Origin: Terrabacter sp. Root85
GTDB lineage: Bacteria; Actinomycetota; Actinomycetes; Actinomycetales; Dermatophilaceae
Assembly: GCF_001429185.1 (NCBI RefSeq)
Contig: NZ_LMIW01000001.1
Span: forward strand, 968-64,967
Direction of reading: 5' to 3'
DNA length: 64,000 nucleotides
The position numbers and the translations under genes are program-made. Position 1 is the first letter of the stretch. Each line of letters begins with the position of its first letter. The notes beneath the pieces were generated by a model. It was not told the DNA's origin, made no database searches, and saw nothing but the letters and a program-made list of their open reading frames with translations. Below, one piece after another: positions 44,901-52,596 of the stretch.

Positions 44901-45431
44901 CGCGGCGAAGCGCAGCACGATCGCCTGGAGGACGCCGTGGGCGAGGTCGCCGAGCAGCCCACGGTCAGCCGGTCCTGCGCCCGGCCCGTCGAGGCCCCGT
45001 GACCGCGGTCGCGGACGGCGCGCGCGCTGCGGCTGCACCGACAGGGCGAAGGACACGGTGCGGGGGCCGGGGTCGATCGACCGCGTGCGCTCGGCGGCAT
45101 CGACCGGCAGGTGCCACGAGTAGACCCCGTCGCGCTCGAGCAGGACGACGGCGTCGTTGCCGGCCGGCACGTCGACGTCGAGCTTCACGGTGCCCGCCCT
45201 GTTGGCCGGCGCGGGACCACCCAGGTCGCGAGATCGCTGTGGTGTCAGGTCGATCCGGTCGACGACGACGAAGTCGTCGGTGCGCAGGGCCTCGACGAGG
45301 GCGGCCCGCTCGGCCGCCCGCCGGTCTCCTGACGGCAGGTCCCGGTCGGTGCGGTCGGTCGCGGCGGACGCGTCGTAGCCGCGGGGCGCGCGCACGCGCA
45401 CCGCTCCCCCGCCGAAGGACGCGGACGGCAT
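41979..45431 (-). CDS. Alpha/beta hydrolase-CHAT protease fusion
   Basis: A 1,150-residue protein in three parts. Residues about 220-510 are a lipase-like alpha/beta hydrolase: LLLVHGTFSS oxyanion segment, nucleophile Ser302 in ITHSRGGLV, an acid loop GRNDLVVDTDSM near 474-480 and His507. Residues 560-650 are an Ala/Pro/Thr/Arg-rich linker, then a beta-rich domain to about 790. Residues about 850-1150 are a CHAT domain, a caspase-clan protease, with His1004 (FSGHGAA) and Cys1059 (VLNACQTG). No signal peptide is seen. The ATG at 45429-45431 has GGAGGGAG upstream; longer readings are unsupported. It is followed by a metacaspase gene and is divergent from a RIO kinase. Confidence 0.9.
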   Translation of the reverse strand: MPSASFGGGAVRVRAPRGYDASAATDRTDRDLPSGDRRAAERAALVEALRTDDFVVVDRIDLTPQRSRDLGGPAPANRAGTVKLDVDVPAGNDAVVLLERDGVYSWHLPVDAAERTRSIDPGPRTVSFALSVQPQRARRPRPRSRGLDGPGAGPADRGLLGDLAHGVLQAIVLRFAAPVIVGKVVERLESGVRTGLVHVTGGALDAWKPVGSLAEVGLPTDRAARVLLLVHGTFSSTTSAFGALAVTPGAEGFVDTLVSAYDAVIGFDHRTLSVDPERNARDLLALLAPHDGELVLDVITHSRGGLVTRSFVESVLPGAGLRVAVDSIVFVASTNGGTHLADPERWHDLVDLYTNLVLVTAAGLSLVPGGAPFAAVVSGVVRGVGALVKYLVSYAAGDDGVPGLAAMTPDGPFVTSLNEDQPGQPRPGTSWYVVSSDFHVSLFDDHHNPPEFPRELAVRLAEGFVDGIFKGRNDLVVDTDSMSAIGPPTGGYVRDTFALGTNDVVYHVNYFSQLSVIGAISQWLPLGLGASDAEAHLPEWMTAGPVLGADGGGDERGLEMAEVEAPTTAARPPTAARPPSATRPPGTTARPPARPSPGPRAEPPVRTGVRKATPTRATSKRATKTTAKQATRRDRERPPSTGPTSPLEGTTEAELAAEMPSTVSPGADATVRVRLARQTLAPTEGTVHVSRTVHVDAERPISVQVYAKDNVQVLETDAKVFGLPSGDWASELTFRVRALAPGPVRVSVVLRQGWVPVATVTLESTAAAAGMVAPTPVTATVHTGIDAPELDGLPCLDIVESRRVTGERVYSYALRLVPGEAERVFESAPILGRDEFVRDRIAEVERVIKDPDLTPRQRMSQLQNTGTMLFDQFFPEDMQAYLWEHRELVHDLIVYTDEPFVPWELVHLKPARGKRGTTPRFLASGGLVRWQLGSFPPRAVRVRRGHARSICPVYANPMFKNDVGVAEAGYLKDRFGAKAVTATPSGVERLLRGGGFDLLHFSGHGAARTDDIAEAKVLLKGQRRGTSVREQYLSSTDVSQNLDWTGPDSVGPIVVLNACQTGRSGELFTTVGGFAKAFLDAGASAFVSCLWSVQEEPARVFVETLYEELLKGTQMSRASALARAAARDADDPTWLAYVVYARPDAVLETV

Positions 45432-45529
45432 ACCTGGGCTCCCTCCGAGACGTCTCCCCTGCTCCTTGCCACGGTAGAGGTGAACGGGGGGCTCGGTGAT
45501 ACAGATCGCGGCAAACGCTCGAAGCCACG

Positions 45530-45543
45530 CGGAATCAATTCCG
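45530..45543. promoter_or_regulatory. Palindrome in the divergent CHAT/RIO promoter region
   Basis: CGGAATCAATTCCG is a perfect 6+2+6 palindrome in the middle of the 250-bp divergent region, in one of the least GC-rich stretches of the window. It is a candidate operator for the protease operon, the kinase or both. No regulator gene adjoins it. Confidence 0.4.
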
Positions 45544-45625
45544 TTGCGCGGGACCCACTGGATGCGCCAGTCTCTTCGCGAGCGCAGTGGCACACGGCCA
45601 CACGCCAGACCCCAAGGAGGGTGAC

Positions 45626-45736
45626 ATGACCATCACGGCCCCGGGCATGCCTGCCCACATCTCTTCTTCCTTGGAGTTCTCTTGTCATTCAACGCTTTTC
45701 ACGACGACGACCTCGCGGTCGTCGACACCAGACTGA
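45626..45736 (+). CDS. Possible 36-residue leader peptide overlapping the RIO kinase start
   Basis: An ATG preceded by a perfect AAGGAGG at ideal distance opens a 36-codon frame (begins MTITAPGMPAHI, ends TSRSSTPD) that runs into the first 55 bases of the RIO kinase gene in another frame. It is the best ribosome-binding site in the area, whereas the kinase itself starts with TTG behind TTGGAG. It may be a translational leader coupling kinase expression, or only a fortuitous frame. Confidence 0.35.
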   Translation: MTITAPGMPAHISSSLEFSCHSTLFTTTTSRSSTPD

Positions 45737-46590
45737 CCGCTCGGCGCACCCTCGGCCTCGAGGACGAGCAGTACGCGGTCGACACCGACCCCGACGGCCC
45801 TCCCGAAGGTGACCGGTGGTCGAGCTGGGACGGAGCCACGCACGGCCCGAAGCCCCGCCCCGACTGGGTCATCACCGACCTCGGCGCCGTCGAGGCCGAC
45901 CTCGGGGTGCTCAAGACCGGCAAGGAGGCCGACGTCCACCTCGTCCGACGGTGGGTGCCCGGCTCCGCCGACCGGGACGTGCTCATGGCCGGCAAGCGGT
46001 ACCGGTCGAGCAAGCACCGCATGTTCCACCGCGACTCCGGCTACCTCGAGGGCCGGCGGGTGCGGAAGTCGCGCGAGACGCGGGCCATTCGGACCCGCAC
46101 CGCGTTCGGCAAGGAGCTGATCAGCGGCCTGTGGGCGTTCGCCGAGTTCGAGACGCTGGTCCGCCTCTGGCACGAGGGGCTGCCGGTGCCCTACCCGGTG
46201 CAGATGTCCGACGACGAGATGCTGATGGAGTTCATCGGCACCCCCGACGGGCAGGCCGCGCCGCGGCTGGCGCAGGTGCGTCCGGACCCGGACCTGCTGC
46301 CCGTGCTGTTCGAGCAGCTGCGTGAGGCGATGCTGCGGCTCGCCGAGCTCGGCTGGGCGCACGGCGACCTCTCCCCGTACAACGTGCTGCTCGAGGGCGA
46401 GGGGGACGACGCGCGGCTCGTCCTCATCGACTGGCCGCAGGTCGTCGACGTCATCGGCAACCCGCACGGCCCGGAGTTCCTCGAACGCGACACCCACAAC
46501 ATGTGTGACTGGTTCACCCGTCGTGGGTATGCGGTCGACGAGGGCCTGCTCTTCGGTGACCTCATCGCGGCGGCGACGTCGCGGTGGTAG
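45682..46590 (+). CDS. RIO1-type atypical serine kinase/ATPase
   Basis: A 302-residue RIO-family protein. The nucleotide loop is LKTGKEADVHL, the catalytic loop HGDLSPYNVL (Asp and Asn), and the metal-binding loop LIDWPQVVD. Bacterial RIO proteins are little studied; archaeal and eukaryotic ones act in ribosome maturation. The TTG start at 45682 with TTGGAG upstream fits the N-terminus best. A 36-codon frame with a stronger ribosome-binding site overlaps it. Divergent from the CHAT-hydrolase operon; a strong terminator follows. Confidence 0.9.
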   Translation: MSFNAFHDDDLAVVDTRLTARRTLGLEDEQYAVDTDPDGPPEGDRWSSWDGATHGPKPRPDWVITDLGAVEADLGVLKTGKEADVHLVRRWVPGSADRDVLMAGKRYRSSKHRMFHRDSGYLEGRRVRKSRETRAIRTRTAFGKELISGLWAFAEFETLVRLWHEGLPVPYPVQMSDDEMLMEFIGTPDGQAAPRLAQVRPDPDLLPVLFEQLREAMLRLAELGWAHGDLSPYNVLLEGEGDDARLVLIDWPQVVDVIGNPHGPEFLERDTHNMCDWFTRRGYAVDEGLLFGDLIAAATSRW

Positions 46591-46616
46591 CGACGCTCGT
46601 CGTCACACCGATGGGC

Positions 46617-46667
46617 CACAGACCAGATGGAGGCCACCCGTTCGTGGGGTGGCCTCCATCGTCTGTG
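46617..46667. terminator. Strong bidirectional terminator
   Basis: GATGGAGGCCACCC (46626-46639) is exactly complementary to 46647-46660 with a 7-nt loop, and outer CACAGAC/GTCTGTG extends the stem. It lies between the convergent RIO kinase and nitroreductase genes. Confidence 0.8.
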
Positions 46668-46680
46668 CGGGCGCTCTCGG

Positions 46681-47346
46681 TCAGTCGGTGAGGAAGTCCG
46701 CCGGGTGGCCGAACTTCCCGGAGTGGACGAAGGCCTCGAGCGGCAGGCGGGACCGCGGCAGCCGCGCCCGGGCCAGCACCCAGTCCGGCATCTCGCCGTC
46801 GTCGTCCGGGCCGGCGGGCAGTCCGAGCGCGATGCCCGTCGTGACCGCCCAGTGCGGCGGCACGGCGAACCGCTCGGTCGCCGCACCGTGGTCGAAGCCG
46901 CCGAACTGACGCACCTGCAGGCCCATCGAGCGAGCCTGCACGGTGATGTGGGCGACCGCCTGCCCGAGGTCGAACATCGCGTAGTCGCTGTAGGCGAGCT
47001 CGTGGTCCTCGTCGGTCGCGACCTGGTGCAGCGTCAGGATGATCGCCGAGGCGGACGGCGCCCACACCTGGTTGGCTGACGAGAGGACCTCGACCATGGC
47101 GGCGTGCGTGTCGTCGCCGCGCAGGCCGACGAGGAAGCCCCAGGGCTGCGAGTTGCCGGCCGACGGCGACCATCGCGCGGCCTCCAGGATCGCGCGCAGG
47201 GCGTCGGGGCCGAGCACGTGCGAGCGGTCGTAGACCATGACGCTCTCGCGGTCGCGTAGCAGGGGCGTCAGCGTCTCCGGCTGCGCCGTGGGTGCCATCT
47301 GAACCACGGGCGTATGCCGTCCGCCGACCACCGTCTCGTCACTCAC
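46681..47346 (-). CDS. Nitroreductase-family flavoprotein
   Basis: A 221-residue FMN-dependent nitroreductase-fold protein: the FMN-binding RWSPSAGNSQPWGFLV segment, the central helix AMFDLGQAVAHITVQARSMG and the C-terminal ALGLPAG. Substrate unknown; such enzymes reduce quinones, nitro compounds or enones. The start is uncertain: GTG at 47344-47346 is listed; a longer GTG (47370) and an internal ATG (47298, MAPTAQPE) are alternatives. Monocistronic, ending at a shared terminator. Confidence 0.85.
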   Translation of the reverse strand: MSDETVVGGRHTPVVQMAPTAQPETLTPLLRDRESVMVYDRSHVLGPDALRAILEAARWSPSAGNSQPWGFLVGLRGDDTHAAMVEVLSSANQVWAPSASAIILTLHQVATDEDHELAYSDYAMFDLGQAVAHITVQARSMGLQVRQFGGFDHGAATERFAVPPHWAVTTGIALGLPAGPDDDGEMPDWVLARARLPRSRLPLEAFVHSGKFGHPADFLTD

Positions 47347-47457
47347 GTCTCGATCGCCGTCCTCACGCACTCGTCAACCATGCCGCAGCCCGGCGTCTTC
47401 CCGGCCCGGGTGTGGGCGGCACCACGCCGGTGGCCGACGGATCGGCGACGTGCCATG

Positions 47458-48867
47458 TCAGTAGGCGCGGCCGACGACGGCGAGCACGCCGGCGTCGGAC
47501 TCCGAGGTCGGCACGGTGCCGTCGGGCATCGTCAGGCACCGGACCGTCACGGCCGACTCCGCGAGCAGCGACTCTCCCTCCTCACCGAGGGTCGACCACG
47601 GGATGGTGGCCCAGCCGGTGCGGGCCGCCTCGGCGGCCTCCTCGAGGGTGCTCACGGCGGCGGTGTTCGTGTCGCGGTGGGCGAGCGCGGCGGCATACAG
47701 CGCGTCGTGGTCCTCGTCGAGCGCGGCGGTCACCGTGTCGACGACGCCGCCGAGCGGCACCGACGACTTGCCACCGGCGATGCGTCGGGCGACGGTGACG
47801 GAGCCCTCGGCGAGGTCGCGGGGACCGACCTCGACCCGCAGCGGGATGCCCTTGAGCTCGGCGTCGACGGCGCGACGTCCGAACGGCGTGTCGACACGGG
47901 CGTCGAGCTCGGCCCGCACCCCGCGCGCGAGGAGGTCGGCGACGACCTGACGCGCTGCCTCGACCACGCCCTCGCCGTCCTTGACGACCATGACGAGCGC
48001 CTGGACGGGAGCGAGTCTCGGCGGCACCCGCAGACCGTGGTCGTCACCGTGGCCCATGATGAGGCCGCCGAGCATGCGGGTCGAGCTGCCCCACGACGTC
48101 GTCCAGCACGTCTCCTGGCGGCCCTGCTCGGACAGGTAGGTGATGTCGAAGGCCTTGGCGAAGTTCTGGCCGAGCTCGTGGCTCGTGCCCATCTGCAGGG
48201 CCTTGCCGTCGCGCATCATCCCTTCCAGTGCAAGGGTGTTCGTCGCACCGGCGAAACGCTCGCGCTTCGTCTTGCGACCGAGGACGACGGGCATGGCGAG
48301 CATCTCGCGCATGAACGGCGCGTAGACCTCCTCGTGGATCCGCTTCGCGTAGAGGCGCGCGTCCTCCTCGGTGGCGTGCGCCGTGTGGCCCTCCTGCCAG
48401 AGGAACTCGCTCGTGCGCAGGAAGATCCGGGGGCGCAGCTCCCACCGCACGACGTTGGCCCACTGGTTGAGCAGCAGCGGCAGGTCGCGGTAGCTCTGCG
48501 TCCACTTCGCCATGTACTCACCGATGACCGTCTCGGAGGTCGGGCGCACGACGACCTTCTCCTCGAGCTCCTTGCCCCCGGCGTGGGTCACGACCGCGAG
48601 CTCGGGGCTGAAGCCCTCGACGTGCTCGGCCTCGCGGCTGAGGTAGGACTCCGGGATGAAGAGCGGGAAGTAGGCGTTGCGTGCGCCGGCCTCCTTGATG
48701 CGCCGGTCCATGTCGGCCTGCATCCGCTCCCAGATCGCGTAGCCGTACGGTCGGATGACCATGGTGCCGCGCACCGGACCGTTGTCGGCGAGCTCCGCCT
48801 TGGCGACGATGTCCTGGTACCACCGGGGGAAGTCCTCGGACTGGGGTGTGAGCACGGTCTTGGCCAT
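47458..48867 (-). CDS. proS: Prolyl-tRNA synthetase, archaeal/eukaryotic type
   Basis: A 469-residue class II synthetase that charges tRNA-Pro. Motif 2 (VVRWELRPRIFLRTSEFLWQEGHTAH) and the HGDDHGLRVPPRLAP segment of motif 3 are intact, as is MGTSHELGQNFAKAF. It lacks the large editing insertion of the bacterial-type enzyme and has the C-terminal extension of the archaeal/eukaryotic type, a form scattered through bacteria. The ATG start is unambiguous. Upstream on the same strand is the extensin-like gene. Confidence 0.96.
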   Translation of the reverse strand: MAKTVLTPQSEDFPRWYQDIVAKAELADNGPVRGTMVIRPYGYAIWERMQADMDRRIKEAGARNAYFPLFIPESYLSREAEHVEGFSPELAVVTHAGGKELEEKVVVRPTSETVIGEYMAKWTQSYRDLPLLLNQWANVVRWELRPRIFLRTSEFLWQEGHTAHATEEDARLYAKRIHEEVYAPFMREMLAMPVVLGRKTKRERFAGATNTLALEGMMRDGKALQMGTSHELGQNFAKAFDITYLSEQGRQETCWTTSWGSSTRMLGGLIMGHGDDHGLRVPPRLAPVQALVMVVKDGEGVVEAARQVVADLLARGVRAELDARVDTPFGRRAVDAELKGIPLRVEVGPRDLAEGSVTVARRIAGGKSSVPLGGVVDTVTAALDEDHDALYAAALAHRDTNTAAVSTLEEAAEAARTGWATIPWSTLGEEGESLLAESAVTVRCLTMPDGTVPTSESDAGVLAVVGRAY

Positions 48868-48916
48868 GGCCCCGATCCTATGAGCGGCCCCGGGGGCGCC
48901 GTCACGTCGATTCCGC

Positions 48917-49819
48917 CTAGGCCCGCTCCATCGTGGCGACCATGAAGGCCTGCCAGGCCTCTCTGCTGTCGCCGAGCTCCCCCGGGCTGCCGGCCTGCTC
49001 GAGGATGCGGGTGGTCGCCTCCCGGGTCACGTCGTCGAAGTCGCCGGTGATCTCCACGTCGGTGCGACCCCAGACGTGCCGGCACATCGCCTGGACGGCC
49101 TGCACCTGGGCGTCGGAACGGCGGATGAGGCGCGGACGCTCCGGCCCGAACCGGCCGAGGTCGACGTGGATGTGGTTGCTGTGCGCCGCGTCGAAGAGGT
49201 AGGTCAGGACGTCGGCGAACTCGTGGTGCAGTCCGGCGGCCGTGCGCCAGTAGAGCGCGAGGCGACGACGCAGCTCGGGCGCCGGTGCGTCACGCCACAG
49301 GTCGTAGCGCAGGCTCGTCAGGTCGCGGCCGTCGGCGCGCAGCCGCGCGATGTCGATGGCCTCCCCGGAGCTGTGCCACGACGTCGCCGAGCCGCGGACC
49401 CAGGCCCCGTAGGAGCGCACCTCGTCGGGCACCTGCCCGACGTGGCGCCGGTGCAGGGCCAGCCACCGGTCGAGGCGCGCCCCGAACGGCTCGGTGACGT
49501 AGTACGTCGCGGGACGGGCCGTCACCTCGTAGACGTAGGCCGCGGCCCCGATGCGCCGCCGCGCCTGCAGGGCCGAGCGGTCGACCGGCTGCGGGTCGAT
49601 GCGCAGCTCCGGCGGCGGCGGCTCACCCAGGCCCGCCAGCTGCGGGAGGGACGCGAGGCCGGGACCGCGCGACACGGCATACGCCCCTCCGGCGGCAACG
49701 GCACCCACCGCGCCGAGCGTGAGCAGGCGGCGGCGGGTCAGTCCGCTCTGACCGGATCGCGGCGCTTCCGGGTCGGGGGGCCGGGCTGCCGGCTCCCCCG
49801 TCCGCGTCTGCTCGCCCAT
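48917..49819 (-). CDS. Tat-exported extensin-like/M15-type cell-wall peptidase
   Basis: A 300-residue exported protein. After a polar N-terminus a twin-arginine signal is seen at about 28-50 (LTRRRLLTLGAVGAVAAGG). The C-terminal domain belongs to the extensin-like, M15-related metallopeptidase group: SWHSSGEAIDIA and HSNHIHVDLG supply the His/Asp ligands. It probably trims peptidoglycan peptides outside the cell. The final 70 residues form a helical extension. Located 49 bp upstream of proS, same strand. Confidence 0.82.
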   Translation of the reverse strand: MGEQTRTGEPAARPPDPEAPRSGQSGLTRRRLLTLGAVGAVAAGGAYAVSRGPGLASLPQLAGLGEPPPPELRIDPQPVDRSALQARRRIGAAAYVYEVTARPATYYVTEPFGARLDRWLALHRRHVGQVPDEVRSYGAWVRGSATSWHSSGEAIDIARLRADGRDLTSLRYDLWRDAPAPELRRRLALYWRTAAGLHHEFADVLTYLFDAAHSNHIHVDLGRFGPERPRLIRRSDAQVQAVQAMCRHVWGRTDVEITGDFDDVTREATTRILEQAGSPGELGDSREAWQAFMVATMERA

Positions 49820-49971
49820 GCCTGGTCCAACGTGCGAGGTGGCCGGAGGTATCCCGCAGGGGACGAGGGCGATGGGGCAGACTCACAGGAAACTGCCAGT
49901 CCTGCATGGTGACGTGCAAGGACGAACGGGGAACGAGTCTTGTGACAACCGATCCGACGAGGGGTTAGACC

Positions 49972-52407
49972 ATGTCCGAGCACCGGCGCCGCACCATGAT
50001 CCCGATCGTGCCCGTGCGGCCGACAGCGGCTCCAACCCACGACGTCGACCCCACCCAGGTCGACCGGGGCAAGATCAAGTCCAAGGCAGCCGGCCTCACC
50101 GCCATCGCCGTCACGGCGCAGCGCGGCATGGAGCAGATGGGCGCCCGCCGGTCGTTCGCGACCCTCCGGCGGATCAACCAGGCCGACGGCTTCGACTGCA
50201 TGGGCTGCGCGTGGCCCGACCCGCACCCGGAGGAGCGCAGCTTCGCCGAGTTCTGCGAGAACGGCGCCAAGGCCGTCGCCGAGGAAGCGACGCTGCGGCG
50301 GGTCGACCCGTCGTTCTTCGCCGAGCACCCCGTCGCCGAGCTGTCCGGCTGGACCGACTACCTCCTCGGCCAGCAGGGACGCATCACGCACCCGATGGTG
50401 CTGCGCGAGGGCGGCACCCACTACGAGCCGATCTCGTGGGACGACGCGTACGCCCTCATCGCCGAGCGGCTGCGCGGGCTCGCGTCGCCCGACGAGGCGG
50501 TCTTCTACACGAGCGGCCGCGCCTCCAACGAGGCGGCGTTCGCCTACCAGCTCTTCGCCCGGGCCTTCGGCACGAACAACCTCCCCGACTGCTCCAACAT
50601 GTGCCACGAGTCGACGTCGGTCGCGCTGGCCGAGGTCATCGGCATCGGCAAGGGCTCGGTGAGCCTCGACGACATCCACGAGGCCGAGCTCATCCTCATC
50701 GCCGGACAGAACCCCGGCACCAACCACCCGCGCATGCTCACCGCCCTCGAGATCGCCAAGCGCGCCGGGGCGAAGATCGTCGCCGTCAACCCGCTGCCGG
50801 AGACCGGCCTGCGCGGCTTCGACAACCCGCAGAAGGTCCGCGGCATCGTCGGCGTCGGCACCGAGCTCGCCGACGAGTTCCTGCCGATCCGGCTCGGCGG
50901 CGACCTGGCCCTCTTCCAGGCGATCGGCTCGCTCCTCGTGGCCCGGCACGACGCCGGCGAGGACGTCTTCGACACCGACTTCATCGAGCGCCACACCGAG
51001 GGTTTCGACGCGTGGGCCGCGCACGTGCGCGAGCTCGACTGGGACCTCGTCGACGAGGCCACCTCGCTCGACCGCGCCCAGATCGAGCGGGTCGCCGAGC
51101 TCTTCGCCCGGTCGCGCAAGACGGTGCTCTGCTGGGCCATGGGTGTCACGCAGCACCGCCACGCCGTCGCGACGATCAAGGAGATGGCCAACGTCGCCCT
51201 CGTCCAGGGCAACATCGGCAAGCCCGGCGCCGGCCTGTGCCCCGTGCGCGGGCACTCGAACGTCCAGGGCGACCGCACCATGGGCATCTGGGAGAAGCTG
51301 CCACCCCACTTCGGCGACGCGCTCGAGGCCGAGTTCGGCATCGAGGCGCCGCGCGAGCGCGGCCTCGACGTCGTCAACTCGATCCGCGCCATGCGCGACG
51401 GCGAGGCGAAGGTGCTCGTCGGGCTCGGCGGCAACTTCGCCGCGGCGACGCCCGACACCGAGGTGACCCACGACGCCCTCCGGTCGGTCGACCTCGTCGT
51501 CAACATCTCGACCAAGCTCAACCGCTCGCACGTCGTCGTCGGTCACACCTCCCTCATCCTGCCGACGCTGGGGCGCACCGAGCGTGACGAGCAGCGCAGC
51601 GGTCTGCAGGGCGTGACCGTCGAGGACAGCATGTCGAGCGTGCACCTCTCGCACGGCCGCCTCGAGCCCGCCGGCCCGCAGCTGCGCTCCGAGGTCTCGA
51701 TCATCAGCGGGATCGCCGCGGCGACGCTCGCCGGACGGGGTGCCGCGGGCGAGATCGACTGGACCGCCATGGCCGACGACTACTCCGTGATCCGGCGCCA
51801 CATCGAGCGCGTCGTGCCCGGCTGCGAGGCCTACGACGAGAAGGTGCACCGCCCCGGGGGCTTCGTGCTGCCGCACCCGCCGCGCGACTCGCGGACGTTC
51901 GAGACGCCGTCGAAGAAGGCCGTCCTCACGGTCAGCCCGCTGCAGATGGTGTCCGCGCCCGAGGGCCACCTCGTGCTCCAGTCACTGCGCAGCCACGACC
52001 AGTTCAACACGACGATCTACGGCCACGACGACCGTTACCGGGGCATCTCCGGCGGGCGCGAGATCGTCATGGTGCATCCCGACGACCTCGCCGCCCTGGG
52101 GTTCTCCGACGGTGACCACGTCGACGTCGTCGCACCCTGGCCCGACGGCACCCAGCGGGTCGTGCGCGACTTCCGCGTCGTCTCCTACCCCACGGTGCGG
52201 GGCTGCGTCGCCGCCTACTACCCCGAGGTCAACCCGCTCGTGGCCCTCGAGTCGACGGCCGTGGGCAGCAACTGCCCGGTGTCCAAGGCAGTCACCGTGC
52301 GCCTCGTGCCGGCCGGGCAGGCTCCGCCGCACTCGGCCAGCGACGACCTCCAGGCCGGCGACGACTCCGAGAAGCGCAGCGAGGTCAAGCCGCACCACCT
52401 GAGCTGA
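49972..52407 (+). CDS. FdhF/YdeP-family molybdopterin oxidoreductase
   Basis: An 811-residue molybdenum enzyme of the FdhF/YdeP subfamily (formate-dehydrogenase-like). Near the N-terminus FDCMGCAWPDPHPEE with a later Cys (FCENGAK) is the family's cysteine cluster. Bis-MGD binding segments such as FYTSGRASNEAAF, CSNMCHESTS, AGQNPGTNHPRML and the C-terminal MoCo-binding domain (VMVHPDDLAALGFSDGD) are intact. Its true substrate is unknown. No electron-transfer partner or chaperone gene is adjacent. The ATG follows GAGGGG; a terminator lies downstream. Confidence 0.92.
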   Translation: MSEHRRRTMIPIVPVRPTAAPTHDVDPTQVDRGKIKSKAAGLTAIAVTAQRGMEQMGARRSFATLRRINQADGFDCMGCAWPDPHPEERSFAEFCENGAKAVAEEATLRRVDPSFFAEHPVAELSGWTDYLLGQQGRITHPMVLREGGTHYEPISWDDAYALIAERLRGLASPDEAVFYTSGRASNEAAFAYQLFARAFGTNNLPDCSNMCHESTSVALAEVIGIGKGSVSLDDIHEAELILIAGQNPGTNHPRMLTALEIAKRAGAKIVAVNPLPETGLRGFDNPQKVRGIVGVGTELADEFLPIRLGGDLALFQAIGSLLVARHDAGEDVFDTDFIERHTEGFDAWAAHVRELDWDLVDEATSLDRAQIERVAELFARSRKTVLCWAMGVTQHRHAVATIKEMANVALVQGNIGKPGAGLCPVRGHSNVQGDRTMGIWEKLPPHFGDALEAEFGIEAPRERGLDVVNSIRAMRDGEAKVLVGLGGNFAAATPDTEVTHDALRSVDLVVNISTKLNRSHVVVGHTSLILPTLGRTERDEQRSGLQGVTVEDSMSSVHLSHGRLEPAGPQLRSEVSIISGIAAATLAGRGAAGEIDWTAMADDYSVIRRHIERVVPGCEAYDEKVHRPGGFVLPHPPRDSRTFETPSKKAVLTVSPLQMVSAPEGHLVLQSLRSHDQFNTTIYGHDDRYRGISGGREIVMVHPDDLAALGFSDGDHVDVVAPWPDGTQRVVRDFRVVSYPTVRGCVAAYYPEVNPLVALESTAVGSNCPVSKAVTVRLVPAGQAPPHSASDDLQAGDDSEKRSEVKPHHLS

Positions 52408-52448
52408 CCCGAACGCCCCGACGGGCGCTGCCGCCCCACGAGCGCATC

Positions 52449-52478
52449 GCCGCCCCGACCCCACCCGGTCGGGGCGGC
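52449..52478 (+). terminator. Perfect 12-bp stem terminator after the molybdoenzyme gene
   Basis: GCCGCCCCGACC (52449-52460) pairs exactly with 52467-52478 around a 6-nt loop. Confidence 0.75.
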
Positions 52479-52596
52479 GTCGGGGTCGTGCCGGGTGCCG
52501 GCGGCACCTGCCGGATGCGCCCCGCGCGCGTATGCCGGGTGCCTCCCGGCGCGCGTCGCCCCGTCGCGTGGGCCGCCTGAGTCCTACGCTCCCCGC

